Shown here: piece by piece, positions 1-6,739 of the stretch
Position numbering within the stretch: position 1 is the stretch's first letter
Layout: every line of letters starts with the position of its first letter
Source: Psychrilyobacter sp.
GTDB lineage: Bacteria; Fusobacteriota; Fusobacteriia; Fusobacteriales; Fusobacteriaceae
Direction: 5' to 3'
DNA length: 9,468 bases
Assembly (NCBI GenBank): GCA_023145315.1
Contig: JAGLEA010000003.1
Location: 1 to 9,468, forward strand
Made by a program: the position numbers and the translations under genes
The notes under the pieces: model-generated
What the model saw: the letters and a program-made list of their open reading frames with translations, nothing else
The model's database searches: none
Told to the model about the DNA's origin: nothing

Positions 1-914
1 AGATTTTTTGTGTTGGAAATATTACTGTTGGAGGAACAGGGAAAACTCCTACAGTTCAGTTTTTAGTGCAAAAATTTTTAGATGAAGGTCGAAAAGTGGC
101 TATAATCTCTAGAGGTTACCGTGGAAAGAGAAAACAAGACCCAATGATAGTAGGAGATGGTGAGCATATCTATGCTACAACAAAAGAAAGTGGTGATGAA
201 CCCATCTTGCATGCTCTAAATACAAAAGTGCCAATTATAGTTGGGAGAGATAGATATTCAGCTTGTAAAATGGCAAAGGAAAACTTTGATATTGATACTA
301 TTATTTTAGATGACGGTTTTCAGCATAGAAAATTAGCAAGAGATTTTAATGTTATATTAATTGACGCAACGAATCCTTTTGGTAGTGGAAGACTACTTCC
401 ATTAGGAACTCTTAGAGAAGATCTAAAAGGATTGAGAAGAGCAGATGAATTTATAATTACAAAAGCTGATTTAGTAGATGATCGTGAAATCAAAAAAATC
501 AAAAAATATCTTTCTAAATATAAGAAAAATATCTCTGTAGCAAAATATGGAGTTGTATCTCTGAAAGATCTAAAAGGAAATAGAAAACCACTTTTTTGGA
601 TTAATAAGAAAAAAGTACTATTATTTAGTGGGCTAGCGAATCCCTTGAATTTTGAAAAAACGGTAATATCTTTAATGCCATCTACGACTGATAGAGTTGA
701 TTTTTTAGATCATCATGATTTTAAAGAGAAAGATTTTAAAAAGATATTAAAAAGAGCTGATAGTATGGGTGCTGATTATATTCTTACAACAGAAAAAGAT
801 ATAGTTAAACTACCAAAAAGCTTTAATATGCCTAGAACCTATGTTCTAAAAGTAGAATTAACATTATTAGAAGATAATTTATTTAAGGACAGGAGGGATA
901 ATGTTTCAGATTGA
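1..914 (+). CDS. lpxK: Tetraacyldisaccharide 4'-kinase LpxK (5' end outside window)
   Basis: LpxK phosphorylates the 4' position of the tetraacyl disaccharide-1-phosphate precursor of lipid A, using ATP at the inner face of the cytoplasmic membrane. The frame is open from the first base (first complete codon at 3), so the N-terminus is missing; 303 residues are visible of a family that usually has 310-340. A P-loop with the family form GNITVGGTGKTP is encoded at 15-50. It is followed by SRGYRG, the SGDEP segment with a downstream GRDR, DDGFQHRK at about 309-332, then GSGRLLPLGTLRE with RAD, and a C-terminal TTEKDIVKL. All are LpxK signatures. The GTG at 66 is an internal codon, because the P-loop lies upstream of it in the same frame. 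The stop overlaps the next gene by 14 nt, so the two are probably translationally coupled. Its presence implies an LPS-bearing diderm. Confidence 0.96.
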   Translation, partial: IFCVGNITVGGTGKTPTVQFLVQKFLDEGRKVAIISRGYRGKRKQDPMIVGDGEHIYATTKESGDEPILHALNTKVPIIVGRDRYSACKMAKENFDIDTIILDDGFQHRKLARDFNVILIDATNPFGSGRLLPLGTLREDLKGLRRADEFIITKADLVDDREIKKIKKYLSKYKKNISVAKYGVVSLKDLKGNRKPLFWINKKKVLLFSGLANPLNFEKTVISLMPSTTDRVDFLDHHDFKEKDFKKILKRADSMGADYILTTEKDIVKLPKSFNMPRTYVLKVELTLLEDNLFKDRRDNVSD

Positions 915-1632
915 TAATATAAGGGAAAAAAAATATAGTGAATTTTACAAAATGTATGAAACAAGTGGAAAGATAAAATTAGTGGAAGCTCTTGCAGAAG
1001 GATTAAACAAAAGAACATATTTTACTATAGACAGTGAGGGTAATATAAGTAGAAAAACTATGAATAGAGGTCTTTATTTGATTACAACTATAGATAAAAA
1101 AAACTATAAAGAAGTTATAAAAGAAATAATTGATGTATATGTGGATCTTACTCAAAGGGAAAAAATAAAAAAAATAGATAGATTATCTAAATATTCACTT
1201 GAAAAATTAACTTCTAATTTTAATAAAGTTTTCTCTAATGGTGACAGGATATTTGGATTAAAATATGGGAAAGAACTCTTTTTAAGGGATAAAGAGTTGT
1301 TTTTTAAATTATTGTTTGATTATGTCTTATTAGAAGATATAGATACTAATAAAGCGACCATGGCATGGAGTTTATACGAACTTTTAAAAGAATCAGAATT
1401 TTCAGATGAGGTATTCTATGTAGCAATATCATATATTTTACAAAAAGAATCTAATTTTTCAAGTTATGAGAGAATTTCAAAAGCTAAAAAGACATCTATC
1501 TCAAAGGAAGCAGTTCTTAAGTTATCTACGAACAGTTTATTAGAAAGTGAAAATTATGGGAAGATATTAAACCAATTTACATATGAAAAAGAAGATATAT
1601 ATATTGAAATATTAAAACAATATTTAGTGTAG
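901..1632 (+). CDS. Unrecognised 243-aa helical protein in the lpxK-slyD operon
   Basis: I do not recognise this family. The ATG at 901 is preceded by AGGAGG at 891-896 and lies inside the end of lpxK (14-nt overlap). Its stop codon overlaps the SD of the next gene. Both junctions argue for a real, co-translated gene. The protein is rich in Lys, Glu, Leu, Ile and Ser, has one Trp (MAW, about residue 156), and appears to contain no Pro, Cys or His. There is no signal peptide and no membrane segment. The pattern of short amphipathic stretches, especially after about residue 65, suggests an all-helical cytoplasmic protein, perhaps a helical-repeat scaffold. That is inference only. No catalytic motif is visible. 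Residues 35-65 look more mixed, with a possible small beta element (RTYFTIDSEGNISRK). A lineage-restricted hypothetical protein is the safest description. Confidence 0.85.
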   Translation: MFQIDNIREKKYSEFYKMYETSGKIKLVEALAEGLNKRTYFTIDSEGNISRKTMNRGLYLITTIDKKNYKEVIKEIIDVYVDLTQREKIKKIDRLSKYSLEKLTSNFNKVFSNGDRIFGLKYGKELFLRDKELFFKLLFDYVLLEDIDTNKATMAWSLYELLKESEFSDEVFYVAISYILQKESNFSSYERISKAKKTSISKEAVLKLSTNSLLESENYGKILNQFTYEKEDIYIEILKQYLV

Positions 1633-1640
1633 GAGGTTCT

Positions 1641-2060
1641 ATGAAGATTGAAAAGGGAAGAAAAGTAACTCTAGAATTTAAATTGTATGACGAAAATAAT
1701 AACCTTTTAGACGAAACAACAAAAGGTGATGAACTGATATTTGTGTTTGGTGAAGAAAGTACTATAGTTGGTTTAGAAGAAGCCCTTTTAGGAAAAATGA
1801 AAGGAGACAAAATGAAGGTTAGAGTCACTCCCTCTAAAGGATATGGTAACTATGATGAGGAACTAACTCAAGTTATGAGTAAGGATAGTTTTAGTGGTAT
1901 GGATATATATGAAGGGATGGAGTTTGAAGCAGATACTGACCATGGTGTAGGAGTTTTTTCTATCAAAGAAATCACTGAAGAAGAAATAATAGTAGATGGT
2001 AACCATCCGTTTGCAGGGATGATACTAAATTTCACTTTAAAAGTTATAGATGTAAAATAG
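1641..2060 (+). CDS. slyD: FKBP-type peptidyl-prolyl isomerase, SlyD-like, without His-rich tail
   Basis: SlyD proteins are cytoplasmic prolyl cis-trans isomerases and folding helpers with an FKBP domain interrupted by an insert-in-flap chaperone domain. At 139 residues this one has the whole core. The N-terminal strands are KGRKVTLEFKLYDENNNLLDET, the FKBP helix region is GLEEALLGKMKGDK (44-57), followed by VRVTPSKGYG (60-69). The insert-in-flap domain spans about 71-118, and the closing motif VDGNHPFAGMILNF is at 118-131. It ends at the last FKBP strand. The metal-binding His/Cys tail of E. coli SlyD is absent, so nickel delivery to hydrogenase is not suggested. There is no signal peptide. 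The ATG at 1641 follows AGGAGG at 1631-1636, which overlaps the stop of the preceding gene, so coupling is likely. The name slyD rests on domain architecture. Confidence 0.93.
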   Translation: MKIEKGRKVTLEFKLYDENNNLLDETTKGDELIFVFGEESTIVGLEEALLGKMKGDKMKVRVTPSKGYGNYDEELTQVMSKDSFSGMDIYEGMEFEADTDHGVGVFSIKEITEEEIIVDGNHPFAGMILNFTLKVIDVK

Positions 2061-2108
2061 ACAAATAATATAAATAAAATTTTGAATTAAGTTAAATAAA
2101 ATAATAAA

Positions 2109-2115
2109 AGAGGTG
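2109..2115 (+). promoter_or_regulatory. Shine-Dalgarno site that fixes the TTG start of rsmB
   Basis: AGAGGTG ends 5 nt before the TTG at 2121. The in-frame ATG at 2133 lies 17 nt from it and has no SD of its own, so the TTG is the better start. Confidence 0.7.
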
Positions 2116-2120
2116 TAGAT

Positions 2121-3437
2121 TTGAGTATAAAAATGGATATTGTTGGACTATTATCACAATATGAACACGGGAAATTTTCAAATATATTGTTAAATGATTA
2201 TTTCAAAGAAAAAGAATTGGAACTTCCAGGGTTAACTCGTGGAGAAAAAGGGTTTATAACAGAGGTTTTTTATGGTGTTATTAGAAATGTTATATTTTTA
2301 GATTACTCTATTGACAAAAGAGTAAAAACTATAGATAAATTATGGGTTAGAAATTTACTAAGATTGTCTATGTATCAAATACATTTCATGGATTCAGATG
2401 ATGCAGGAGCAGTATATGAAGGTGTAGAAGTTGCAAAAGTCCGTGGTGGAACTTTTATTGGAAGTTTTGTTAATGGTGTTTTAAGATCATTTATTAGAGA
2501 AAAAGATGAAGATATTGAAAAATTATTAGAAGACGAGGAATATGCTACTTTACTATCATATCCAAAATGGTTCGTAGATGAGATTAAATGGGAACATAAG
2601 GAAAATTATTTAGAAATTTTAAAATCATATAAAAAAATACCAAATATTAGTGTGAAAATTAATAAACTTAATTATAATGAAGAAGATTTTTTAGCTCTAT
2701 TAGAGATGAAAAATATAAATATTATTAAACATGTAGAAGAAGTTTATTATATTGATTCAGGAGCTATTTTAGATACTTATGAGTTTAAGAGAGGACAAAT
2801 CACAGTTCAAGATGCATCGTCTTATTTAGCAGCTAAATACCTAGATCCTCAACCAGGAGAAAGAATTTTGGACACTTGTAGCGCACCGGGTGGAAAGGCT
2901 ATCGCTATGGCAGAAATGATGAAAAATGATGGTGAAATAGTGGCATTAGATATACATAAACATAAATTAAAATTAATAGAGAGTAGAACAAAGCAAATGG
3001 GGATAGATATCGTATATCCAGAACTTTTAGATGCTAGACAAGTAGAAGAAGAATTTGGAAAAGAGTCTTTTGATAGAGTGCTTGTAGATGCTCCGTGTAG
3101 TGGATTTGGAGTAATTAGAAAGAAACCAGAAGTTTTATATACTAAAAAAATGAAAAATGTACAATCTCTAGCTAAATTACAATCAGAAATATTGTCAGCA
3201 GCAGGAAAAGTAGTTAAAGTTGGTGGAATACTAGTTTATAGTACTTGTACAATCTTAAATAAAGAGAATATAGAGAATATTACTAAATTTTTAGAAAAGA
3301 ACAAAAATTTTGAAGTACAAAAAGTTGAAATATCTCCTGGTGTTAGTGGTAGTTTTGATAAATTAGGTGGATTAAATATATTTGATGAATTTCTTGATGG
3401 ATTTTATATGGTAAAGATGAAGAAGATAGGAGAATAA
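2121..3437 (+). CDS. rsmB: 16S rRNA (cytosine-967-C5)-methyltransferase RsmB
   Basis: RsmB transfers a methyl group from SAM to C5 of C967 in 16S rRNA during small-subunit maturation. At 438 residues it has the family's usual length and order. A NusB-like RNA-binding domain covers about residues 1-140. A linker and substrate-recognition region follow, with QDASSYLAA before the catalytic fold. The SAM-binding motif I is LDTCSAPGGK, at about 250-259. The m5C catalytic pair is present: Cys326 in DAPCSGFG (motif IV) and Cys376 in YSTCT (motif VI). In this family the motif VI Cys forms the covalent adduct and the motif IV Cys releases it. The start is TTG, chosen from SD spacing. The gap after slyD is 60 nt of AT-rich sequence with no convincing promoter. 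One base separates its stop from the next start. The two Cys and the NusB domain make RsmB much more likely than RsmF or another NSUN-type enzyme. Confidence 0.95.
   Translation: MSIKMDIVGLLSQYEHGKFSNILLNDYFKEKELELPGLTRGEKGFITEVFYGVIRNVIFLDYSIDKRVKTIDKLWVRNLLRLSMYQIHFMDSDDAGAVYEGVEVAKVRGGTFIGSFVNGVLRSFIREKDEDIEKLLEDEEYATLLSYPKWFVDEIKWEHKENYLEILKSYKKIPNISVKINKLNYNEEDFLALLEMKNINIIKHVEEVYYIDSGAILDTYEFKRGQITVQDASSYLAAKYLDPQPGERILDTCSAPGGKAIAMAEMMKNDGEIVALDIHKHKLKLIESRTKQMGIDIVYPELLDARQVEEEFGKESFDRVLVDAPCSGFGVIRKKPEVLYTKKMKNVQSLAKLQSEILSAAGKVVKVGGILVYSTCTILNKENIENITKFLEKNKNFEVQKVEISPGVSGSFDKLGGLNIFDEFLDGFYMVKMKKIGE
3428..3433 (+). promoter_or_regulatory. Shine-Dalgarno site that fixes the TTG start of the O-methyltransferase gene
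   Basis: AGGAGA lies within the last codons of rsmB and ends 5 nt before the TTG at 3439. The next in-frame ATG is more than 20 codons downstream, inside a conserved helix. Confidence 0.7.
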
Positions 3438-3438
3438 A

Positions 3439-4062
3439 TTGATAGATAACCTAACTAAAGCAAATGAGTATGTTATTTCAAAAATTATAGAAAAAGATAA
3501 GACAATCCTTGAAATGGAAAAATATGCAGTGGAACACAGAGTTCCTATAGTTACAAAGGAAGTTGCAGAATATTTAAAATTTATGATCAATTCTTATGAG
3601 TCTACAAATATTCTAGAGATTGGAACTGCTATTGGTTATTCTGGATCTGTTATGTTACAAGGGAATACTAATGTAAGATTAACAACGTTAGAAATCGATG
3701 AAAATCGTTACGAAGAAGCAAAATCAAATTTTGAAAAGATGGGGTTTACCAACCGTGTAGAGCAAATTTTAGGAGATGCACTAGTAGAAGTTCCTAAACT
3801 AAAGAAGCAATATGATTTTATTTTTATTGATGCAGCAAAAGGAAAATACATGAACTTCTACGAGGATTCGTACCCACTTTTAAAAAAAGGTGGGATAATA
3901 TTTATAGACAATATAATGTTTAGAGGATACCTCTATGAAGATTATCCAAAAAGATTTAGAACTATTGTAAGAAAACTAAATGAATTTATAGAATATTTAC
4001 ATCAAAATGAAAATTTTGTACTTCTGCCTTTTGGAGATGGAATAGGTATTGTAAGAAAATAA
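3439..4062 (+). CDS. trmR: Class I SAM-dependent O-methyltransferase, probable tRNA 5-hydroxyuridine methyltransferase TrmR
   Basis: This is a 207-residue cation-dependent O-methyltransferase of the catechol/caffeoyl-CoA family (methyltransferase family 3). The SAM-binding motif I is ILEIGTAIGYSG, at about residues 58-69. An acidic LEID follows at the end of strand 2. The metal-binding set is visible: Asp131 in FIDAAKGKY and Asp157-Asn158 in IDNIMFRG. The spacing matches the metal ligands I recall for Bacillus subtilis TrmR (YrrM). TrmR methylates 5-hydroxyuridine at tRNA position 34 to 5-methoxyuridine. Short bacterial members next to RNA-modification genes are usually TrmR. The position one base after rsmB supports an RNA substrate and translational coupling. 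A small-molecule methyltransferase role cannot be excluded from sequence alone. The start is TTG, like that of its upstream neighbour. Confidence 0.8.
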   Translation: MIDNLTKANEYVISKIIEKDKTILEMEKYAVEHRVPIVTKEVAEYLKFMINSYESTNILEIGTAIGYSGSVMLQGNTNVRLTTLEIDENRYEEAKSNFEKMGFTNRVEQILGDALVEVPKLKKQYDFIFIDAAKGKYMNFYEDSYPLLKKGGIIFIDNIMFRGYLYEDYPKRFRTIVRKLNEFIEYLHQNENFVLLPFGDGIGIVRK

Positions 4063-4112
4063 ATAAGAAATAAGAATAAAAAATAATATTAAATGTGAAT
4101 TAGGAGATTTTT

Positions 4113-5810
4113 ATGAATAATCTTAGGGATATAGTTTTAAATGCTAAAATAAAATACAAAGATAATATCTTTGTTAGAACTGCAATAGAGTCTAAAACAT
4201 ACGAAGAACTGATTTCAGAAGCACAAAGTTGGGGTGGATTTCTAGAAAAGAGAAAAATAAAGTTAGGAGATAGAGTAGCTATAGTAGCTCCAAAATCTGT
4301 TAATCAATTAAAAGCATTTCTATCAATATGGCTTGTAGGAGGGATAGCTCTACCTATTAGTGAAACTAGTACAAACTCTGAATTTAACTTTATATTAGAT
4401 GATGCAACTCCAAAAATAATATTAACAGTTAGTTCACTGGTAGAAACTTTAAAAAGTGCCTACCCTAAAGCAGAAATTATACTTATTGAAGAGCTTGATA
4501 GTTTATCAGAGGGGTTAACTATAAGTAAGAACTTAGAAATTTGCCAGGATGACACAGCACTTCTAATCTATACAAGTGGCTCAACAGGAAATCCTAAAGG
4601 TGTTATGTTAACTAGTAAAAATATAAATGCAAATGGGACATCTCTAGTAAAAGTAAAGAAACTAACAGATAAAGATGTATTGTATTCAATACTTCCGTAT
4701 TGGCATAGTTTTTCATTAGCAGTAGAAGTTGCTGGTGCTCTACATTCGGGATTGAGTTTGGCGTTTACAGAGAATCAAAAAACTTTTGTAAAGGATATTC
4801 CAGTTTTTAAACCAACGATTATATTAGTTGTTCCAAGAATTTTAGAAATGGTGAAAAAATCTATAGAGAAACAAATGAAAAGTGCAGGAGTAGAAGCAAA
4901 TGCTGGGTATAATAAGTTTTTAGAGATTGCTCCCCTCATAAAAGGTGACACTTTAGATTTTCAAGGTAACTCTGAATATCGTCCTGTATTTGATATGTTA
5001 GATGAGAAAATAATTAAAAATATTAGAAGTATTTTTGGTGAAAATTTTAGAGAGTTCATCTCTGGAGGAGCGCCTCTAGATCTTAACTTACAAAGGTATT
5101 ATGGTTATATTGGATTGCCGATAATGCAAGGATATGGACTTACTGAAACAACTCCTGTGATTAGTACAGATTGTGTAGAAGATTATCACTATGGTAGTTC
5201 TGGAAATATATTAGAATGGGCTACAGCAGAAAAAAAAGGTGATTTTACATTTATGGATGAGAAAGGAAATTTAGGTAAAAATTTAGTAGGAGAGCTCTTG
5301 ATAAAGGGTGACTGTATTATGAAAGGATACTGGAAGCATAGTGATGAGAGTTCAAAAGTTATCGTAGATGGTTGGTTACATACTGGAGATACTGCATACT
5401 TTGAAAACAATAAGCTATTTATTAAAGGTAGAAAAACTAATATGCTAGTGCTAAAGGGTGGTGAAAACATTCATCCTGAATACATTGAAAATGAATTAAA
5501 AAAATCAGACTTAATCGATGATGTAATGATTGTTGGTGATGGGTTTAAAAGTATCTATGCATGCTTGACTGTACCAGAAGAACACGAGAATATGGATGTA
5601 GAGGAATTAAAAAATATATTAAAAAGTGAAGTAAAGAGAATTACAGTAAATATGGCGAAATTTCAAAAACCTAAAAGTATTTTAATTCTTCCTAAGTTTA
5701 CAGTAGAAGATGGTACATATACAGGTACTTTGAAAGTTAGAAGACATGTAGTACATAAAAGAGATCATGCAGTAATTCAAGAATTTTATAAAAAAAATAA
5801 AGAGATATAA
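4113..5810 (+). CDS. AMP-forming long-chain acyl-CoA synthetase (or acyl-ACP synthetase)
   Basis: This 565-residue adenylate-forming enzyme activates a fatty acid with ATP to acyl-AMP and then loads it on CoA or ACP. Motifs in order: the phosphate-binding loop TSGSTGNPKG at 154-163; SILPYWHSFSLA, typical of fatty acid ligases, at about 190-201; SGGAPL; YGLTETTP from 341; GWLHTGD at 420-426, whose Asp binds the ribose; the hinge KGRKTNMLVLKGGENIHPEYIE; and C-terminal Lys541 in TGTLKVRR, the usual catalytic lysine. There is no N-terminal acyltransferase domain as in Aas, and no membrane segment. AGGAGA at 4102-4107 supports the ATG. The 50-nt gap from the methyltransferase gene is AT-rich with no clear promoter or terminator. 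It may salvage exogenous fatty acids for membrane lipids. Chain length and acceptor cannot be read from the sequence, so no gene symbol is given. Confidence 0.92.
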   Translation: MNNLRDIVLNAKIKYKDNIFVRTAIESKTYEELISEAQSWGGFLEKRKIKLGDRVAIVAPKSVNQLKAFLSIWLVGGIALPISETSTNSEFNFILDDATPKIILTVSSLVETLKSAYPKAEIILIEELDSLSEGLTISKNLEICQDDTALLIYTSGSTGNPKGVMLTSKNINANGTSLVKVKKLTDKDVLYSILPYWHSFSLAVEVAGALHSGLSLAFTENQKTFVKDIPVFKPTIILVVPRILEMVKKSIEKQMKSAGVEANAGYNKFLEIAPLIKGDTLDFQGNSEYRPVFDMLDEKIIKNIRSIFGENFREFISGGAPLDLNLQRYYGYIGLPIMQGYGLTETTPVISTDCVEDYHYGSSGNILEWATAEKKGDFTFMDEKGNLGKNLVGELLIKGDCIMKGYWKHSDESSKVIVDGWLHTGDTAYFENNKLFIKGRKTNMLVLKGGENIHPEYIENELKKSDLIDDVMIVGDGFKSIYACLTVPEEHENMDVEELKNILKSEVKRITVNMAKFQKPKSILILPKFTVEDGTYTGTLKVRRHVVHKRDHAVIQEFYKKNKEI

Positions 5811-5863
5811 TTTTTTTTAGAGGTATATTAAAAGATATTGTTTTTTAAAAAGTGAGGTAATTT

Positions 5864-6145
5864 ATGGTTAAAGAATTTATAGAAATTTTAACGGGAAGAA
5901 CTCACTTTCCTTGTAAAATATCTAAATCAGAAGGACTTATACTGAAAAAAATATTTAAAAAAGATACTCTTTTTGATGAAGAGTCTTTAAATAGAAAAAA
6001 AGTTAATGAACTTCAGTTTAGATATATTTATTGTGAGGATACGACTTCATATGTTCTCTTAGAGGAGTATCTCTTTAAAGATGGAGAGTCATTTATCTTA
6101 CTTGAAAATTCTATAGGAGTTAATTTTTATCTTAATAAAATATAA
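5864..6145 (+). CDS. Unrecognised small protein, 93 aa
   Basis: I do not recognise this family. GAGGT at about 5853-5857 precedes the ATG at 5864 with good spacing. The frame runs 93 codons in the same direction as its neighbours. The protein is soluble-looking, has no signal peptide, and is rich in Lys, Glu, Phe and Leu. It has two Cys (about residues 17 and 57). The second half alternates hydrophobic and polar residues (QFRYIYCED, SYVLLEEYLF, SFILLENSIGVNFYL), which suggests a small antiparallel beta-sheet. Its last 10 codons overlap the open frame of the secreted-protein gene that follows, so the two are probably coupled and may act together. The 53-nt upstream gap holds a T8 run (5811-5818 region) but no GC-rich hairpin. 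A lineage-specific hypothetical protein is the best call. Confidence 0.7.
   Translation: MVKEFIEILTGRTHFPCKISKSEGLILKKIFKKDTLFDEESLNRKKVNELQFRYIYCEDTTSYVLLEEYLFKDGESFILLENSIGVNFYLNKI
6115..6119 (+). promoter_or_regulatory. Possible Shine-Dalgarno site for the secreted-protein gene lacking a normal start
   Basis: AGGAG lies inside the 3' end of the 93-aa gene. It is 3 nt before ATT 6123, 9 nt before ATC 6129 and 15 nt before ATA 6135, all in the frame of the signal peptide. The 9-nt spacing fits initiation best. Confidence 0.4.
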
Positions 6146-6713
6146 CTTTTTTTTACTGTTTTTTGCCTCTTTTATTATATCTTTTGGAAGCGAGACAGTA
6201 AAAAAAAATAAAGTCAATACGAAGGTAACGAAAACTGAAAAAATAGATTTGACAGATGATGGTAATATGGCGGAAGGACATGTGTTTACAAGTGTATATG
6301 TAGAAGATCCACTAGGTGATACAGGAAGGAAACTGAGTGTTCCGAATAGTATTTTAGATCGACTAAAATTTGATGCAGGAGAGGAAGCGCATATTTTAGC
6401 AGGAGGATCAACTAAAGTTATTCCTTATTATGCTAATATAAAGTATCTTTTAGATCCATATCGAAATTACTCAACATCTTATATTATTTCAATAGGTGCT
6501 AACTATGTAGATGGTGAAGATATGGATAAAATATTAGATAATTTATCACAGAGATTAAATTATGGTATTGGAGTAGGGATCGAATATAATAATAGTGAGT
6601 TCCAGTTACTCTATGGAAGGTATAATTATAAAATGATTATTATTTCAAATGAAGATGACGAAAATTTATATAAATCTGCAAAACTAACATTAACTTGGAA
6701 ATATAGATTTTAA
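6129..6713 (+). CDS. Secreted, probable outer-membrane beta-barrel protein with non-canonical start (start uncertain)
   Basis: The frame is open from 6117 to the stop at 6711-6713 and overlaps the end of the 93-aa gene. It encodes a Sec signal peptide: basic residue, hydrophobic stretch KYNFFLLFFASFIISFG, then SET as a likely cleavage point. A polar Lys/Thr-rich linker follows. The rest shows alternating segments such as SYIISIGANYV, LNYGIGVGIEYN and SAKLTLTWKYRF. The terminal Phe and alternating last strand are the usual outer-membrane protein C-terminal signal. No Cys is present in the signal region, so it is not a lipoprotein. No ATG, GTG or TTG exists upstream of the signal peptide; only ATT 6123, ATC 6129 and ATA 6135 are available. 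TTG 6249 or ATG 6267 would drop the signal and have no SD. I place the start at 6129 from SD spacing; ATA 6135 followed by KYN looks like a lost ATG. It could therefore be a recently inactivated gene. Function unknown. Confidence 0.6.
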   Translation: MLIKYNFFLLFFASFIISFGSETVKKNKVNTKVTKTEKIDLTDDGNMAEGHVFTSVYVEDPLGDTGRKLSVPNSILDRLKFDAGEEAHILAGGSTKVIPYYANIKYLLDPYRNYSTSYIISIGANYVDGEDMDKILDNLSQRLNYGIGVGIEYNNSEFQLLYGRYNYKMIIISNEDDENLYKSAKLTLTWKYRF

Positions 6714-6739
6714 ATATATTGTACTAAAGGAGAAACAAG

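Noticed and set aside
66..68. GTG as the start of a 282-aa LpxK
   Set aside because: The P-loop and preceding strand are encoded upstream in the same open frame back to the window edge, so the gene is simply cut by the window.
320..502. Short minus-strand frame inside lpxK
   Set aside because: Antisense shadow of a conserved gene, with no SD or recognisable product. Frames at 1577-1828, 3372-3590 and 5189-5470 on the same strand were rejected for the same reason.
2061..2120. Promoter in the slyD-rsmB gap
   Set aside because: TTGAAT near 2082 has no acceptable -10 at a suitable distance. The gap is AT-rich and matches occur by chance.
4063..4112. Promoter ahead of the acyl-CoA synthetase gene
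   Set aside because: TTGTAA near 4049 with TAAGAA near 4071 is too weak a pair to call in such AT-rich sequence.
5789..5820. A-run and T8 run around the end of the acyl-CoA synthetase gene as a terminator
   Set aside because: Only A-T pairing with no GC-containing stem. The next gene follows at once in the same direction.
5966..5987. Hairpin ACTCTT...AAGAGT inside the 93-aa gene
   Set aside because: Short, AT-rich and within coding sequence. Expected by chance.
5864..6713. Programmed frameshift fusing the 93-aa protein to the secreted protein
   Set aside because: A +1 shift would be needed near 6137-6145. There is no recognised shift signal, and it would bury a good N-terminal signal peptide in the middle of a protein.
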